DNA of 64,000 bases from Limnoperna fortunei. Lineage: Eukaryota > Mollusca > Bivalvia > Mytilida > Modiolidae. Every line of letters begins with the position of its first letter. The stretch's first letter is position 1. A program made the position numbers and the translations under genes. This document shows positions 36,954-50,200 of this stretch, in pieces. The notes beneath the pieces are model-generated. The model saw nothing but the letters and a program-made list of their open reading frames with translations, ran no database searches and was not told the DNA's origin. The stretch spans positions 6,699,547 through 6,763,546 of the forward strand of contig OX104116.1 of NCBI GenBank assembly GCA_944474755.1. The letters are read 5' to 3'.

Positions 36954-37114
36954 ACTATCAAAATGAGTGTCCATGTAAAGTAAATGGTTTCTCTTAAGTC
37001 ATTTAAAGATGAGTGGTCATTCTCCAACAACAGAGTTCACTGACAAGAAAATACATGAAAAGCAGATGAACATTTACACCTTGGGAAATTGTTAGCAATA
37101 AAAGTGATAACAAA
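36954..37114 (+). other. Putative 5' UTR exon segment
   Basis: A good polypyrimidine acceptor 'ttttctcttttcaacag' ends at 36953. It suggests the coding exon is preceded by a separate UTR exon upstream. An in-frame TGA at 37067 and no intervening in-frame ATG support 37115 as the start. The start context 'aacaaaATGg' is favourable. Confidence 0.5.
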
Positions 37115-38264
37115 ATGGAACATACTTCATCAGATGAGTCATCAGATGAAGGACCAGATGTTTATGTTCCATCGTTCACTATCCCTAGTCACAGCATTTC
37201 ACACGATGAACCATTTACAAGTCCTGACTCTAAGTTGGAAAACAAGAGTGACGGCAGTTTTGAGGTAGAGCAACGTAGCCATGATTATACGGAAGATGGT
37301 GATAGAGGTCATAGTGACATTGAAGTTGAAAATGACAAATCTAATGGTGACCAAAACCAGTTATCAATCAACGAGTCTAAAGAATTATTAACAGACATAA
37401 AACAAAAACCTGATGCAGGAAATACTGATTTTGAAGGCATACTGTGGGGAACAGAAACAACAAATATGATGAATCAGAGTACATCTGACAGGAAAACTAG
37501 TTCTGAACATACTGAAGTAACTGAAGACAGCATTGATATGGTGGGCAATTGTGTTTCTGAAAAAGATCAATCTAATGAGGAGATTTCATGTAAAACTGAA
37601 CATGTGCTGAATAAAAAAGATACAAAAATTGTACCAACTCCTACACCAAGAAAGGAGATATTATACAACAGACAACATTCTAACCCAGGATTTCAATATG
37701 GAGGACAGTTTCTAAATATGTACAACATTCCACCATCAATGCCATATTACCACCCACCCCTACCACCAAATCATTTCTATAACTTTCAGCCTTGTTTTCC
37801 TGTAAGGCCAGATTGGAATTATCAACATGTTCAACAGTCAAAGTTGTTAGATGTTCAGCCAGCTGTCTTGGATTGCAAGGGAGATAATTCACCAGATTTA
37901 ATTTCTTCTAAATCAACAAGCAATTATAATTCAATGAACCAAAAAGATGAGAAAAAAGAAAATACTGGTAGAGGACATATTGGTAACTATGATACTTTGA
38001 CTGGTAAGACAACACAGAAAGATAACACGAAGGAAAAAGAAGATCATAATGAATTGAATAAAAATTTGGTTGATAGTCAAAGAAAAACATATGCTTCTGA
38101 CAGACATGGAAGCAAGATCGTTGTTACGTTTTCAGGGGACATATCAGAACATACATTAACATATTACTTTGAGAACACAAGAAAGTCTGGTGGTGGAGTG
38201 ATACAAAAAATGGACTTCAGTCCTGACACTGGTGTTGCTGTGATAGTATTTGATGATGCTGAAA
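37115..38264 (+). CDS. Exon 1: start codon, acidic tail and RRM1
   Basis: Begins 'MEHTSSDESSDEGPDVYVP' and encodes about 383 residues. The first ~200 are acidic and Ser/Thr-rich and likely disordered. About 190-235 is a Pro/Tyr/Phe-rich patch ('YYHPPLPPNHFYNFQP'). The exon ends with an RRM of PARP10/14 type: 'KIVVTFSGDISEHTL', then 'YYFENTRKSGGG', then 'GVAVIVFDDAE'. The donor is 'gaaa|gtgagt', phase 1. 'YFEN-R-SGGG' is a hallmark I know from PARP14-family RRMs. Confidence 0.85.
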
Positions 38265-41200
38265 GTGAGTTTTTTTAAAAGCATTCCAAAATGGTTTTTA
38301 CATTGTTCTTTTTCAATTTATGACTAGCAACTTTTGAAAACAAACAAAAAATCCATCTTCTAATTGAATGTAATTCCACATTTTAAAATAAAAAAATTCA
38401 AGCTAAGTGACAATGCTATGTGGTTTGTAATTATAACACTTTAAAGTATAATGCACTTAATTTAACTGAAGCAGACAAGGTCAAGGTTGAGTGGACATAG
38501 GTGGAAACACAAAATGTGTCAGAGCTGTAGTGTTTATGGAGGAAAAACACACACTAAATTGACTAATTACATGTACACATACACACACTAAATTGCATTA
38601 TTACATATATATGCCTACACATTAAATTGACTCATTACATGTTCACATACACATGATGATTGTCTTATTACATGTACATGTATTCACACTATAATTGTCT
38701 TATTACATGTACATGTATTCACACTTTCCATTCTGTTATAGCACTATACAGGTCACATTATTTTGTCATGTTTTTTGTTTATTGAAAAATTTAACAGGTG
38801 CAGCAAATGTATTGAAAAAAAATGAAGTGCACAGAGTTTCTGATGTAAACTTAAAAATCCATCTGATTAAGAAAGAATCGGACTTGGGCAGCGTGTTGGA
38901 AGAAAATATGGTGCTTGTCAAAGGAATAAACCCCACTACAACTGAGGACTGTTTATGGGACTATTTGGGAGTAAAGACGAAGTGTGAACCTACTGATATA
39001 AAATATGGCTCTGACACAACTTGTGCCTTGGTTAGGTTTGAGGATAAAATCGGTGAGTATTAACGACATATGACATGTACTTTTAACAAAATAAACGGAT
39101 AACTATATATTGCATTTAAAGGATTGTAGACCTAAATTGCTGGTTTTACAGTAGGAAATATAGAGTACCTGGCAGCGACCATAGAATGGCAACAGTGAAC
39201 CCAAATATATGTCAGCAAAATTTATTATAGAATACCTTTATCCAGAATCCTATGAAATAAAAGAAAAGTTGATTTGAAACAAATAATGAGTTTAAAATAA
39301 CAAAAATTCTTAATATTTTTAATAGCAATTATTACCCACAATCATCATAAAACATGATGTATTATGATTATTTTTTACTGTATAAAAAATACTATTTCTG
39401 TTCAGTAAATGTCAATATACATGTACACTTCAGTTTAAGATATAATTACAGTTGTTAAGGTACTAGTTTGCATGTAGTCTTTATTTGCTGTTTCTTTATG
39501 GTAATTTACATGGTTTTTTTTAAATTCAATATGGCAGCATGTTTAATGGTGAACCATTAGTTACAGTAAAAAAGATTGTGAATTTCTTGTCAGCCAATCA
39601 AATTCTGTCAAACATGTACACAACACATTTTTGGAATTAAACATTCTGCTATCAGTCTATTTAAAATATCATTATTTATTTGTACAGCAAATTAATATAT
39701 ACATGATATATGCAGCAAATGTTTTATGGAGAGCAATTACTGGGGCTTGCACAGCCACTTAAACACAAATCAATCAATCAAACAATCAGCCAATCAAAAG
39801 AAAAAGTCCTTGATAGAAAGTATCTTATTTTACTATGTAATTTCATGAAGTAACTATTAAGATGTTAACAAGAAGATAAAACAATATTTGCATTCACTGT
39901 TAGTATGATTTTTATTTGAAGATTTTGGCAAGTTACAAGAAGGATGTAGAATAAAACCACTAGAAAGCCATACATTGACTGTATCTAGAGTTCCAGTAAC
40001 CAGTTCTGTACTGGTTACTGGATTTAATTCTGAAGTATCCAGGGATGCAGTACAGTATTACTTTGAAAATGAGAGACGCAGTGGAGGAGATGAGAATTTA
40101 GAAATGGTGGAGTTTGATAGTACAGCATGTGTTATTAGATTTCTTTCTCCATTGGGTGAGATTTATTTAATTTGGCAATCTAATTACAATTGAAGAATCT
40201 TTCAGTTGCTCTAACTGTTATTGGTCACTGCGTTGTTCTCTCGTATTAATGGAACAGTCCTTTGGCTGTTCTTAGCATGTCCTGTATTTTATTATGGAAC
40301 AGTCTTCTAGTATTTTTATTAATCTAACAGTCTTTTAGTATTTTTATTATTGGAACAGTCATTAAGTATTGTATTAATGGAACAATCCACTTATGTCATG
40401 TATGTTTCAATGGAATTTTTCTGGTACTAATAAAAAAGAACATACAGTCCTCTGGTATTAATTGAACAAACCTCTCTGGTATTTATGATCCTCCCTGTTT
40501 GAGTAGAGCAATTGTCTACTACATGTATATATATATATATTAATGGAACAATCCTCTCATGTTTAATTATCTTCACTGGGTGTATGTCATATATGTTTTA
40601 ATGGAATTTTTATTGTACTAATAAAACATAGTCCTCTGCTATTAATGGACCAATCCTGGAGTCGATTTCACAAAAAGTCGTAAGTGTAAAATCTATCGTA
40701 AGTGCTGACGTCACAGTGGATTTCCCTTTGATCTTCCAACACTTACAATAGATTTAAAACTTTTTATGAAATCGACTCCAGGATTGTCATGTATGTTTTA
40801 ATGGAGCAGTATATGGAACAGTCCTCTGGTAATAAAGTGTCTTCCCTTGGTATATGTCATGTTTGTTTTAATGAAACAGTCTGCTGCTATTGGTATTAAT
40901 GGAAGTCCTCTGGTATTGATTGAACATTCTGCTGCTATCAATGGAACAGTCCTCTGATGTTTAAGTATCTTCCTTGGGTGCCATGTATGTATTAATGGAA
41001 TTTTTCTGCAACTAATAAAACATATATTCATGTTAAACAAATGCAATCTTTGTTTATAATGCTACTTCTGTTTTTCTTTTTATAGTGGCCAAAAGAGTAT
41101 GTAATAAAAAAGAACAGAAAATTGGTTGTTGTCTTCTGGATGTTTGTTTGTATTATGATTTCCTTGGACGAAAGAAGAATGTGGAAAAACCAGATCCAGA

Positions 41201-44200
41201 AATCCTTTCAGCAGACTATATTATTCTTAAATTCTTGAAAAATTCTGCTAAACTCAAGCTGGACTTTGAAAATAAATTAAAAAATTTAAATGCTTCTGTA
41301 GAATGGGCTACTGATTTTGAAAATGAAGAAACCAAAATTACTTGTGACTTAGATCTGACCTCATCTGAGGGTCAGAAAGGAGTTAGTACATGGGGAACAA
41401 AGGTTACAGAATTTACAGACAAATTTATGGCTTCCTTTACAAGCATTCAAGTAACTTCTTTGAGAGAAAGTTGGGAAGATGTAAAACAGGGATTACGAAG
41501 TTTAAATGTTGCTGATCCAGATAAGGTATGTGTCATCCTGGAGCCAAATAATCACACCATTACCATAGTTGGTGACAAATCTGTAGTGACTGATTTATAT
41601 CGAAAAGTTCAAAAAATAGTTTCTGATGCCGAAGGTAAAGCTTCCCAAAAAAACCATTCATCAACAAAAACCATCTCTTATAAGATATACAAACTACAGC
41701 TGCTGTGGAGATTGAAATGTTTTGATACTTTGATGGAGAGATTTCCAGGTGTAGATGCACAATGTAATCTTGATAAAAGGGAGGTAACTCTATCAGGTGA
41801 CATTGAAAAGATGCAGGCTGCTGAATTGTATCTTAGGGAGACAGAAAACTCGTTTGTAAGGAAGCCTTTTAAGATGAGTAAAAATAAAAAAGATTTGCTT
41901 TTTAAAAAAGGAGCCAGAGATATTTGGTACCAAGAAACTAAGAAGAAGCAGATAATAGCTACATGGAACGTAGATCATGGCGCATGTGAAATGTATGCAC
42001 AAAAAAACGAGGAAGTAGAAAGAGCAATTATCAGCATGGTAGATCTGTTTCTAGAAGATGAGATTTTAGACTCAAATAAATTTACCCAATCATCAGTATG
42101 GGAAAAGTTATTGGAAAAACTGAATGAAAGAGACCAAAACTGCTTTGTTATTAAAACTTTCCATGGGAAAATCCAGCTGGCTGCAACCAAATATATTTTC
42201 CATGAAATAAAGTCTGATATTGAGAAGGAAATGGATGAATATGCAAAAGAACAAGGCAGAAGAGCAGAGAAGATAAGTTATCTCAAATCATCAGCTGAAG
42301 GTAAAAGAGTGTTTGTCCATAACGAGAGTGTGGAAGGAAACATAACAAAGCTTAAAGTGGACGCCATTGTGAATTCAGCCAATAATGATATGGACCACTG
42401 TGGTGGACTGGCAAAAGTCATTGTAGATGTAGGTCAGTATACTGTGATATGGCCCACTGTGGTGGACTGGCCAGAGCCATTGTAGATGTAGGTCAGTATA
42501 CTGTGATATGGACCACTGTGGTGGATGGGCAAAAGTCATTGTAGATGCAGGTCAGTATAATGTGATATGGACCACTGTGGTGGACTGGCAAAAGTCATTG
42601 TAGATGCAGGTCAGTATAATGTGATATGGACCACTGTGGTGGATGGGCAAAAGCCATTGTAGATGTAGGTCAGTATACTGTGATATGGACCACTGTGGTG
42701 GACTGGCAAAATCCATTGTAGATGTAGGTCAGTATAATGTGATATGGACCACTGTGGTGAACTGGCAAAATCCATAGTAGATGCAGGTCAGTATACTGTG
42801 ATATGGACCACTGGTGGACGGGCAAAAGTCATAGTAGATGTAGGTCAGTATACTGTGATATGGACCACTGTGGTGGACTGGCAAAAGCCATTGTAGATGT
42901 AGGTCAGTATACTGTGATATGGACCACTGTGGTGGACTGGCCAGAGCCATTGTAGATGTAGGTCAGTATACTGTGATATGGACCACTGGTGGACGGGCAA
43001 AAGTCATATTAGATGTAGGTCAGTATAATGTGATATGGACCACTGTGGTGGACTGGCAAAAGCCATTGTAGATGTAGGTCAGTATACTGTGATATGGACC
43101 ACTGTGGTGGACTGGCAAAAGTCATTGTAGATATAGGTCAGTTTAATGTGATATGGACCAGTGTGGTGGACTGCCTAAAGTCATTGTAGATGTAGGTCAG
43201 TATAATGTGATATGGACCGCTGTGGTGGACTGGCAAAAGCCATTGTAGATGTAGGTCAGTATACTGTGATATGGACCACTGTGGTGGACTGGCAAAAGTC
43301 ATTGTAGATGTAGGTCAGTATACTGTGATATGGACCACTATGGTGGACTGGCAAAAGCCATTGTAGATGTAGGTCAGTATAATGTGATATGGACCACTGT
43401 GGTGGACTGGCAAAAGTCATTGTAGATATAGGTCAGTTTAATGTGATATGGACCAGTGTGGTGGACTGCCTAAAGTCATTGTAGATATAGGTCAGTTTAA
43501 TGTGATATGGACCAGTGTGGTGGACTGCCTAAAGTCATTGTAGATGTAGGTCACTATACTGTGATATGGACCACTGTGGAGGATTGGCCAAAGCCATTGT
43601 AGATGCAGGTCAGTATAATGTGATATGGACCACTGTGGTGGACTGGCAAAAGCCATTGTAGATGTAGGTCAGAATAATGTGATATGGACCACTGTGGTGG
43701 ACTGGCAAAAGCCATTGTAGATGTAGGTCAGTATACTGTGATATGGACCACTGTGGTGGACTGGCAAAAGTCATTTAAGATGCAGGTCAGTATAATGTGA
43801 TATGGACCACTGTGGTGGACTGGCAAAAGTCATTGTAGATGTAGGTCAGTATACTGTGATATGGACCACTATGGTGGACTGGCAAAAGCCATTGTAGATG
43901 TAGGTCAGTATAATGTGATATGGACCACTGTGGAGGATTGGCCAAAGCCATTGTAGATGCAGGTCAGTATAATGTGATATGGACCACTGTGGTGGATGGG
44001 CAAAAGTCATAGTAGATGCAGGTCAGTATAATGTGATATGGACCACTGTGGTGGACTGGCAAAAGCCATTGTAGATGTAGGTCAGTACTGTGATATGGAC
44101 CACTGTGGTGGACTGGCAAAAGTCATTGTAGATGTAGGTCAGTATAATGTGATATGGACCGCTGTGGTGGACTGGCAAAAGCCATTGTAGATGTTGGTCA

Positions 44201-47200
44201 GTATACTGTGATATGGACCACTGTGGTGGACTGGCAAAAGTCATTGTAGATGTAGGTCAGTATACTGTGATATGGACCACTATGGTGGACTGGCAAAAGC
44301 CATTGTAGATGTAGGTCAGTATAATGTGATATGGACCACTGTGGTGGACTGGCAAAAGTCATTGTAGATATAGGTCAGTTTAATGTGATATGGACCAGTG
44401 TGGTGGACTGCCTAAAGTCATTGTAGATGTAGGTCACTATACTGTGATATGGACCACTGTGGAGGATTGGCCAAAGCCATTGTAGATGCAGGTCAGTATA
44501 ATGTGATATGGACCACTGTGGTGGACTGGCAAAAGCCATTGTAGATGTAGGTCAGAATAATGTGATATGGACCACTGTGGTGGACTGGCAAAAGCCATTG
44601 TAGATGTAGGTCAGTATACTGTGATATGGACCACTGTGGTGGACTGGCAAAAGTCATTTAAGATGCAGGTCAGTATAATGTGATATGGACCACTGTAGTG
44701 GACTGGCCAAAGTCATTGTAGATGTAGGTCAGTATTCTGTTATATGGACCACTGTGGTGGACTGGCAAAAGCCATTGTAGATGTAGGTCAGTATACTGTG
44801 ATATGGACCACTGTGGTGGACTGGCAAAAGTCATTTTAGATGCAGGTCAGTATAATGTGATATGCACCACTGTGGTGGACTGGCAAAAGTCATTTTAGGT
44901 GCAGGTCAGTATAATGTGATATGGACCACTATTGTGGACTGGCAAAAGCCATTGTAGATGTAGGTCACTATACTGTGATATGGACCACTGTGGAGGATTG
45001 GCCAAAGCAATGGTAGATACAGGTCATTATTAATTAACTACTATAATATTCGCTTAAATAACAGTTAAACTGCCAATATGATATATTTTGCTGAACCAGT
45101 CCAATACGGAATGAACTAGTCCAATATCGGTATTGGCCTGATTCGTCCTGTATTGGCCTAGTGTGTCCTGTATTTGCCTAATTGCAACCTGTATTTGCCT
45201 GAGAGATTTGGACTAGTTAATTAATAAAGATATCATTACGTGATGATTTCTGTATTGGCCTAGTTCTTAATCCTTGGCCAGCTGTATTGTCCTTCGGCTG
45301 CGCCTCAGGCCAATACAGCAAGCCATGGATCAATAACTAGGCCAATACAGAAATCATCATTTAATAATATCATAGTATAATGTGATATGGACCACTGTGG
45401 TGGACTGGCAAAAGCCATTGTAGATGTAGGTCAGTATAATGTGATATTGACCACTGTGCCATGATGGACTGGCCAGAGCCATTATATAGGTCAGTATACT
45501 GTGATATGAACCACTGTAGTGGACTGGCCAGAGCAGTTGTAGATACAGCAATAGGTCAGATGGGGGCCTCGGTGGCAGAGTGGTTAAGGTAGTGTACTAT
45601 TGATCACGTGGTCTGTCAACACTGAGATTGCTAGCTACAATAATGTAGCTCCTTTTTTTATGGATGGAGCTACAAAGAGGTCCCATTACTCATAATGGGG
45701 CAAGCCGGGAGTGATTCAACCCCGGGGGTTTTATGCATATAATACGCTATTAAACTGTTTCCCTTAATTGCTACATACTTTTTAATGTTTTTAAAGTTTA
45801 ACTGATATTTCTACAACACCTAATTCGTTAGTTTTAGACTTTATTTGTAATCATGGCATTGTTGTCAAAATATGAATTACGGAAGTGCATAATTTCCGAA
45901 TCGATTTGGTAAAATATTCATCCGGATCAAGTTTTTCCCAGATTTATTGCATTAGCTGGGGTATTCTACACTCCACAGTTTCAATTTTGTCAAAAAAAAG
46001 TGTTAAAATTATTTAATTAGACATTGTACAAATGTCAACTGCACGGCGAAGAAAGGAAAAATATAAATTAAACAAAATAGCAGTTTAATAGCGGAAAATA
46101 TGTATAAATCCCAAGAATGTTTTTGCACAAATACGAGTAATGGGACCTCTTTGTAGCTCCGTCCATACAAAAAAAAAAATGGAGCTACATTATTGTAGCT
46201 ATGAGATTGTGGGTTCGAGCCTCACTGCGGGCAGGGTGGGTTTGACTTCAATCTTAATTGACAAGGATTGCCAGTTTTCCTACCGAAGGTCTGGAATTTT
46301 TACCGGGTACTCCGGCTTTCTCCCCCAATAAAAACTGAACACCATGATATAGCTGAAAAACTGCTGAAAGTGGCATTAAAACAATATACAAACAAACAAT
46401 ATAGTTCAGTATACTTTGATACGGACCACTGTGGTGGTTGTGCCAAAGTCATTGTAGAGAAAAAGTCAGCATATGTGTACTCTAATATGGACCACTGTGG
46501 ATAACTACATTGTAAGGCAATTATTCATGCTAAAGAGCCTCCATGAAAGGAAAGAAATCCAAGAGAATAGCCTTTCTTGATGGCTGCTGTTCTCCAATGT
46601 TTGATATTAACAGAAAATGCAAGAAATGAATCTACACTGAGAGGTGATATACATGTATTCGGTTATCTCCTGGATAAGTGTACATGTTGTACTAACATAA
46701 TTGTTGGAATCATAATTTGATAACAAGAGATATACATCAGTGTACCTATGGGATGTGAATGCTGAAACTGTCAGGAGATGGAAGCCACCTTAAAGACTGC
46801 TTATCATAAAGACAGTGAACAAGTTTAACTCATCTTCAATTATTAAAACATTATTCAAAGTCTGATTAAATAATTCTCTAAGAAGAAAATTTTCTTAGCA
46901 CTACTAATGAAATGAAGTATAATATTTTTAAGGCTCTATAATCTGTTGCAGTGTCTGAAAAACCCTTGAAATATCCTGGAAAAAATACTGGCATGACTGG
47001 TGCTATGGTGCCAAGCAAGTATTCACACTCTACAGAACAGATATATTCACGCAATACAGATATGAGAATGTATCCACAGCATACAGAACCCAGCATGTAT
47101 CCACGCCACACAGATATGAGAATGAATTCACAGCATACAGAACCCAGTATGTATCCACGCCATACAGATATGAGGACCTATCGACAGCATACAGAAACAA

Positions 47201-50200
47201 GGACATATCCACACCATACAGAACAGAGGACAGCATCGACAAGTGCTGATTTTATAACTGTTGTTAAAGGTCTTCTCACTGAAAGACAGGTTAATAAACC
47301 CTAATGTTCATTCAAACAAAATGACACAATCATAGATGTTTTAAAAGCAGGTAGTTTTTATTGGGTGTTGTAGGTCAGTATTTGTAAAGGTGTATAATTT
47401 GAATATTTTATTAAATTTACAAAAATGAATTAATTTAATTTTCCAGATAGTGAAAGCCTACTGGACTAATTTCACTTGAATTCCATTTAGCCAATATTAT
47501 GCCATGATAATGATCATCCTGAAATATTCTTGAGACATGTTATATTATACTTAAAAAATGTCTGCACATGAAAAGAAATATCTTCACAATTTATTAATAT
47601 GTATTAAATTTATTATTAGGGATAAAAACTGAACCGCTATTTTATGTCCCAAATTAATGGCATTTTGCATATACATGTATTACAGTAGTATTTCCTATGT
47701 CGTTACTTTTTTATGGCCTAGTCCTGCTATAATGAGCTTTTGTAATTTGCATTTTTATAAATCAAATGATAATTACCAATTTTGGTAGTGTGTTTGTTTG
47801 AATGGGGTTTAATTCCATTTAAAGCAATTTTTCAGATTTATCATGGCTTCCAGTTCTTATTGGACAAGAAAACTTGTGAAAATCTCTGCCGGACAACTTG
47901 CAATCCTTGCAAATTAACATTAGAATGGTTGACACAAATTGTCTGCTTTACGGCTCAAGCATATTGCAACTTGAGTGTTAATAGGCATTGATCCATAGTA
48001 GATGACTATGTTAACAAGCAAGCACCCCCTTGGGAGGTTTATCAGTTTTGGCATTGTGGAAAATGTTTTTTATATGTAAAAGTCACTACATTAAATGATA
48101 GTTATCAGATATGGAAAATTGAGATTTGACAATTGATACCATTGTGCTGAGATCCAATAATAACAATACACAGTATTTAGTTGTATGAAAAATGATTTTA
48201 TTTTTATATTTGATGGCAGGAACCTATAAATCAAATGAGTTATACTAATCCCAGAAATTTTCCATATCTGACCTTCGACCACTTAGTACATTAAGTGATA
48301 GTTATAAGATATGGAAAATTGAAGTTTCAAAATTATTACCAGTGTGATGAGATTCAATTATAACAATAAAATATTTGTCTTTTGTCACAGGTTGATGTCA
48401 TAGTCAATTCTGTAAGTCCTAACCTGGATCTGTCACATGGAAGGTTGTCAGGATCGATATTAATGGCAGCTGGTGACATTATCCAGACCGAAATATATCA
48501 GCACATAGATACCTTTAAACCTTATAAAACTGTGGTGGCAACCTCTGGCGGGAAAATGAACTGTACGATGATTATACATGGCACATTATCTCCCTTTGAT
48601 GGTCAGGATGGCATAAGTATATTGGTTAAGTTGTTTAAATATATTTTGTCTACTTCTTAATCAAATGAGTGCAATTTATCTCTATATATTGTACCAGAAA
48701 AAAAATCCTTATTTTATGTTCTTGAGTAATGAATTTTTCTATCGCTTATTTTAAGATATATTTAATAAATAATGTTTATTATGTGTGTCATTTCAAAACA
48801 TCCTAAAGATTGGATCAGATAAGATCACCTATTTTTGTCCACATTCAACTATTGTTGAGCTTAATATATATTGCACATAAAACAAGTACAGGTACCAGGA
48901 CAGAATCTTGGGTACCAGAGCAGAATAACGTGTTTTTGTAATTTATAAAGTTATTTATAGAACTAGACTTGACAGATCAGAATACGAAGATTTTGATGTC
49001 CCATTTTTTAAACTTGCAAATAAGTTAAAGAAAAAAATTAAAAATTAAATTTCTGAATATTATATAAATAAAATTAAAACTAAATTAAATAATTTAAATA
49101 ACGAATCTAAACTTTACTTATTTAGTCAACTGAAAACAGACATAAAAATTGAAGACTATCTAGTAAATGAGAATAGTTTTATGTATAGACAAATGATAAC
49201 AAAACTAAGGGTGAGTGACCATACCTTACATATAGAACAAGGGAGATATCATAATATTCCCAGATGTCAACGAATATGCTCTAAATGCCAGATTATTGAA
49301 GATGAAAAACATTTTCTTTTACATTGTCAAATTAACACTCTACCAAGAGATATTTTCTTTTCAAAAATTTCAAATATAGACGATATCTTTGCAAATTTAA
49401 ATGCAGATGAAAAAGTAAAATATATCCTTTGTCCAAAATCAGAACATTTAACTTATGTTAAGGACTGTTTAAAGCAATCATTTGAAATGCGAAAATAGGG
49501 TGCACATCGGTTAAAATGTACTACGTTTGTAGTTATATTAGAAATAATAACTGATGTACTTCGAGTATGTTTATATTTGTATGCTAATGTTTTTGTTTAT
49601 AATGTTATTATGTTGCTTTGACCCATATGGGTGTAATTTGCAATAAAGAATTTAGAAATTTAGAATGACAAGTGGTCCTTGTATATATTTTGACTGCTTC
49701 TTCATCAAATAATTTCAATTTATCTCAATACCTATATAAAATTTGTCGAAAGAAATAGTCAACAATTATACAAGATGTTGGATCATTATGGAGATAACGA
49801 CACTGTACAGACTAAAAATGAACAGTGATAAACAGATCATTTACGTTTTGGAAACAATATGCATTTTCTCATCATCTTATCTCGGGTCTGTCACCTTTTG
49901 ATGAGATACGGACTAGAAAATGCATCTTATTTAAAAAACGTAAATAATTTAAAGTATCCGAAAAATGTTTTACTTGATGTTCAACACTTCTGTATCTTTT
50001 TATTACTTGTATATGTATAAAAATTGAATATATTTAATCCTATAAAGCCTGTTTTTTCATTTCATCGCAGATTCTTCAGCTGTTTATTGATAATTGTTTA
50101 AGAACTTCTGCAGAGAAGGGTATGAGATCCATAGCATTTCCTGCAGTTGGAACTGGAGTTCTAAAGTTTCCAGTAGACATCGTTGCTAAAGTGATGTTTG

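Noticed and set aside
42729..45551. Antisense ORFs of ~64-73 codons with repeating 'YHSILTYIYNGFCQ'
   Set aside because: They are the reverse frames of the 59-bp array and arise from repetition alone.
45562..45625. Functional tRNA gene
   Set aside because: The tRNA-like head is interrupted by a transposon and continues into a SINE body and tail. The cloverleaf is not maintained.
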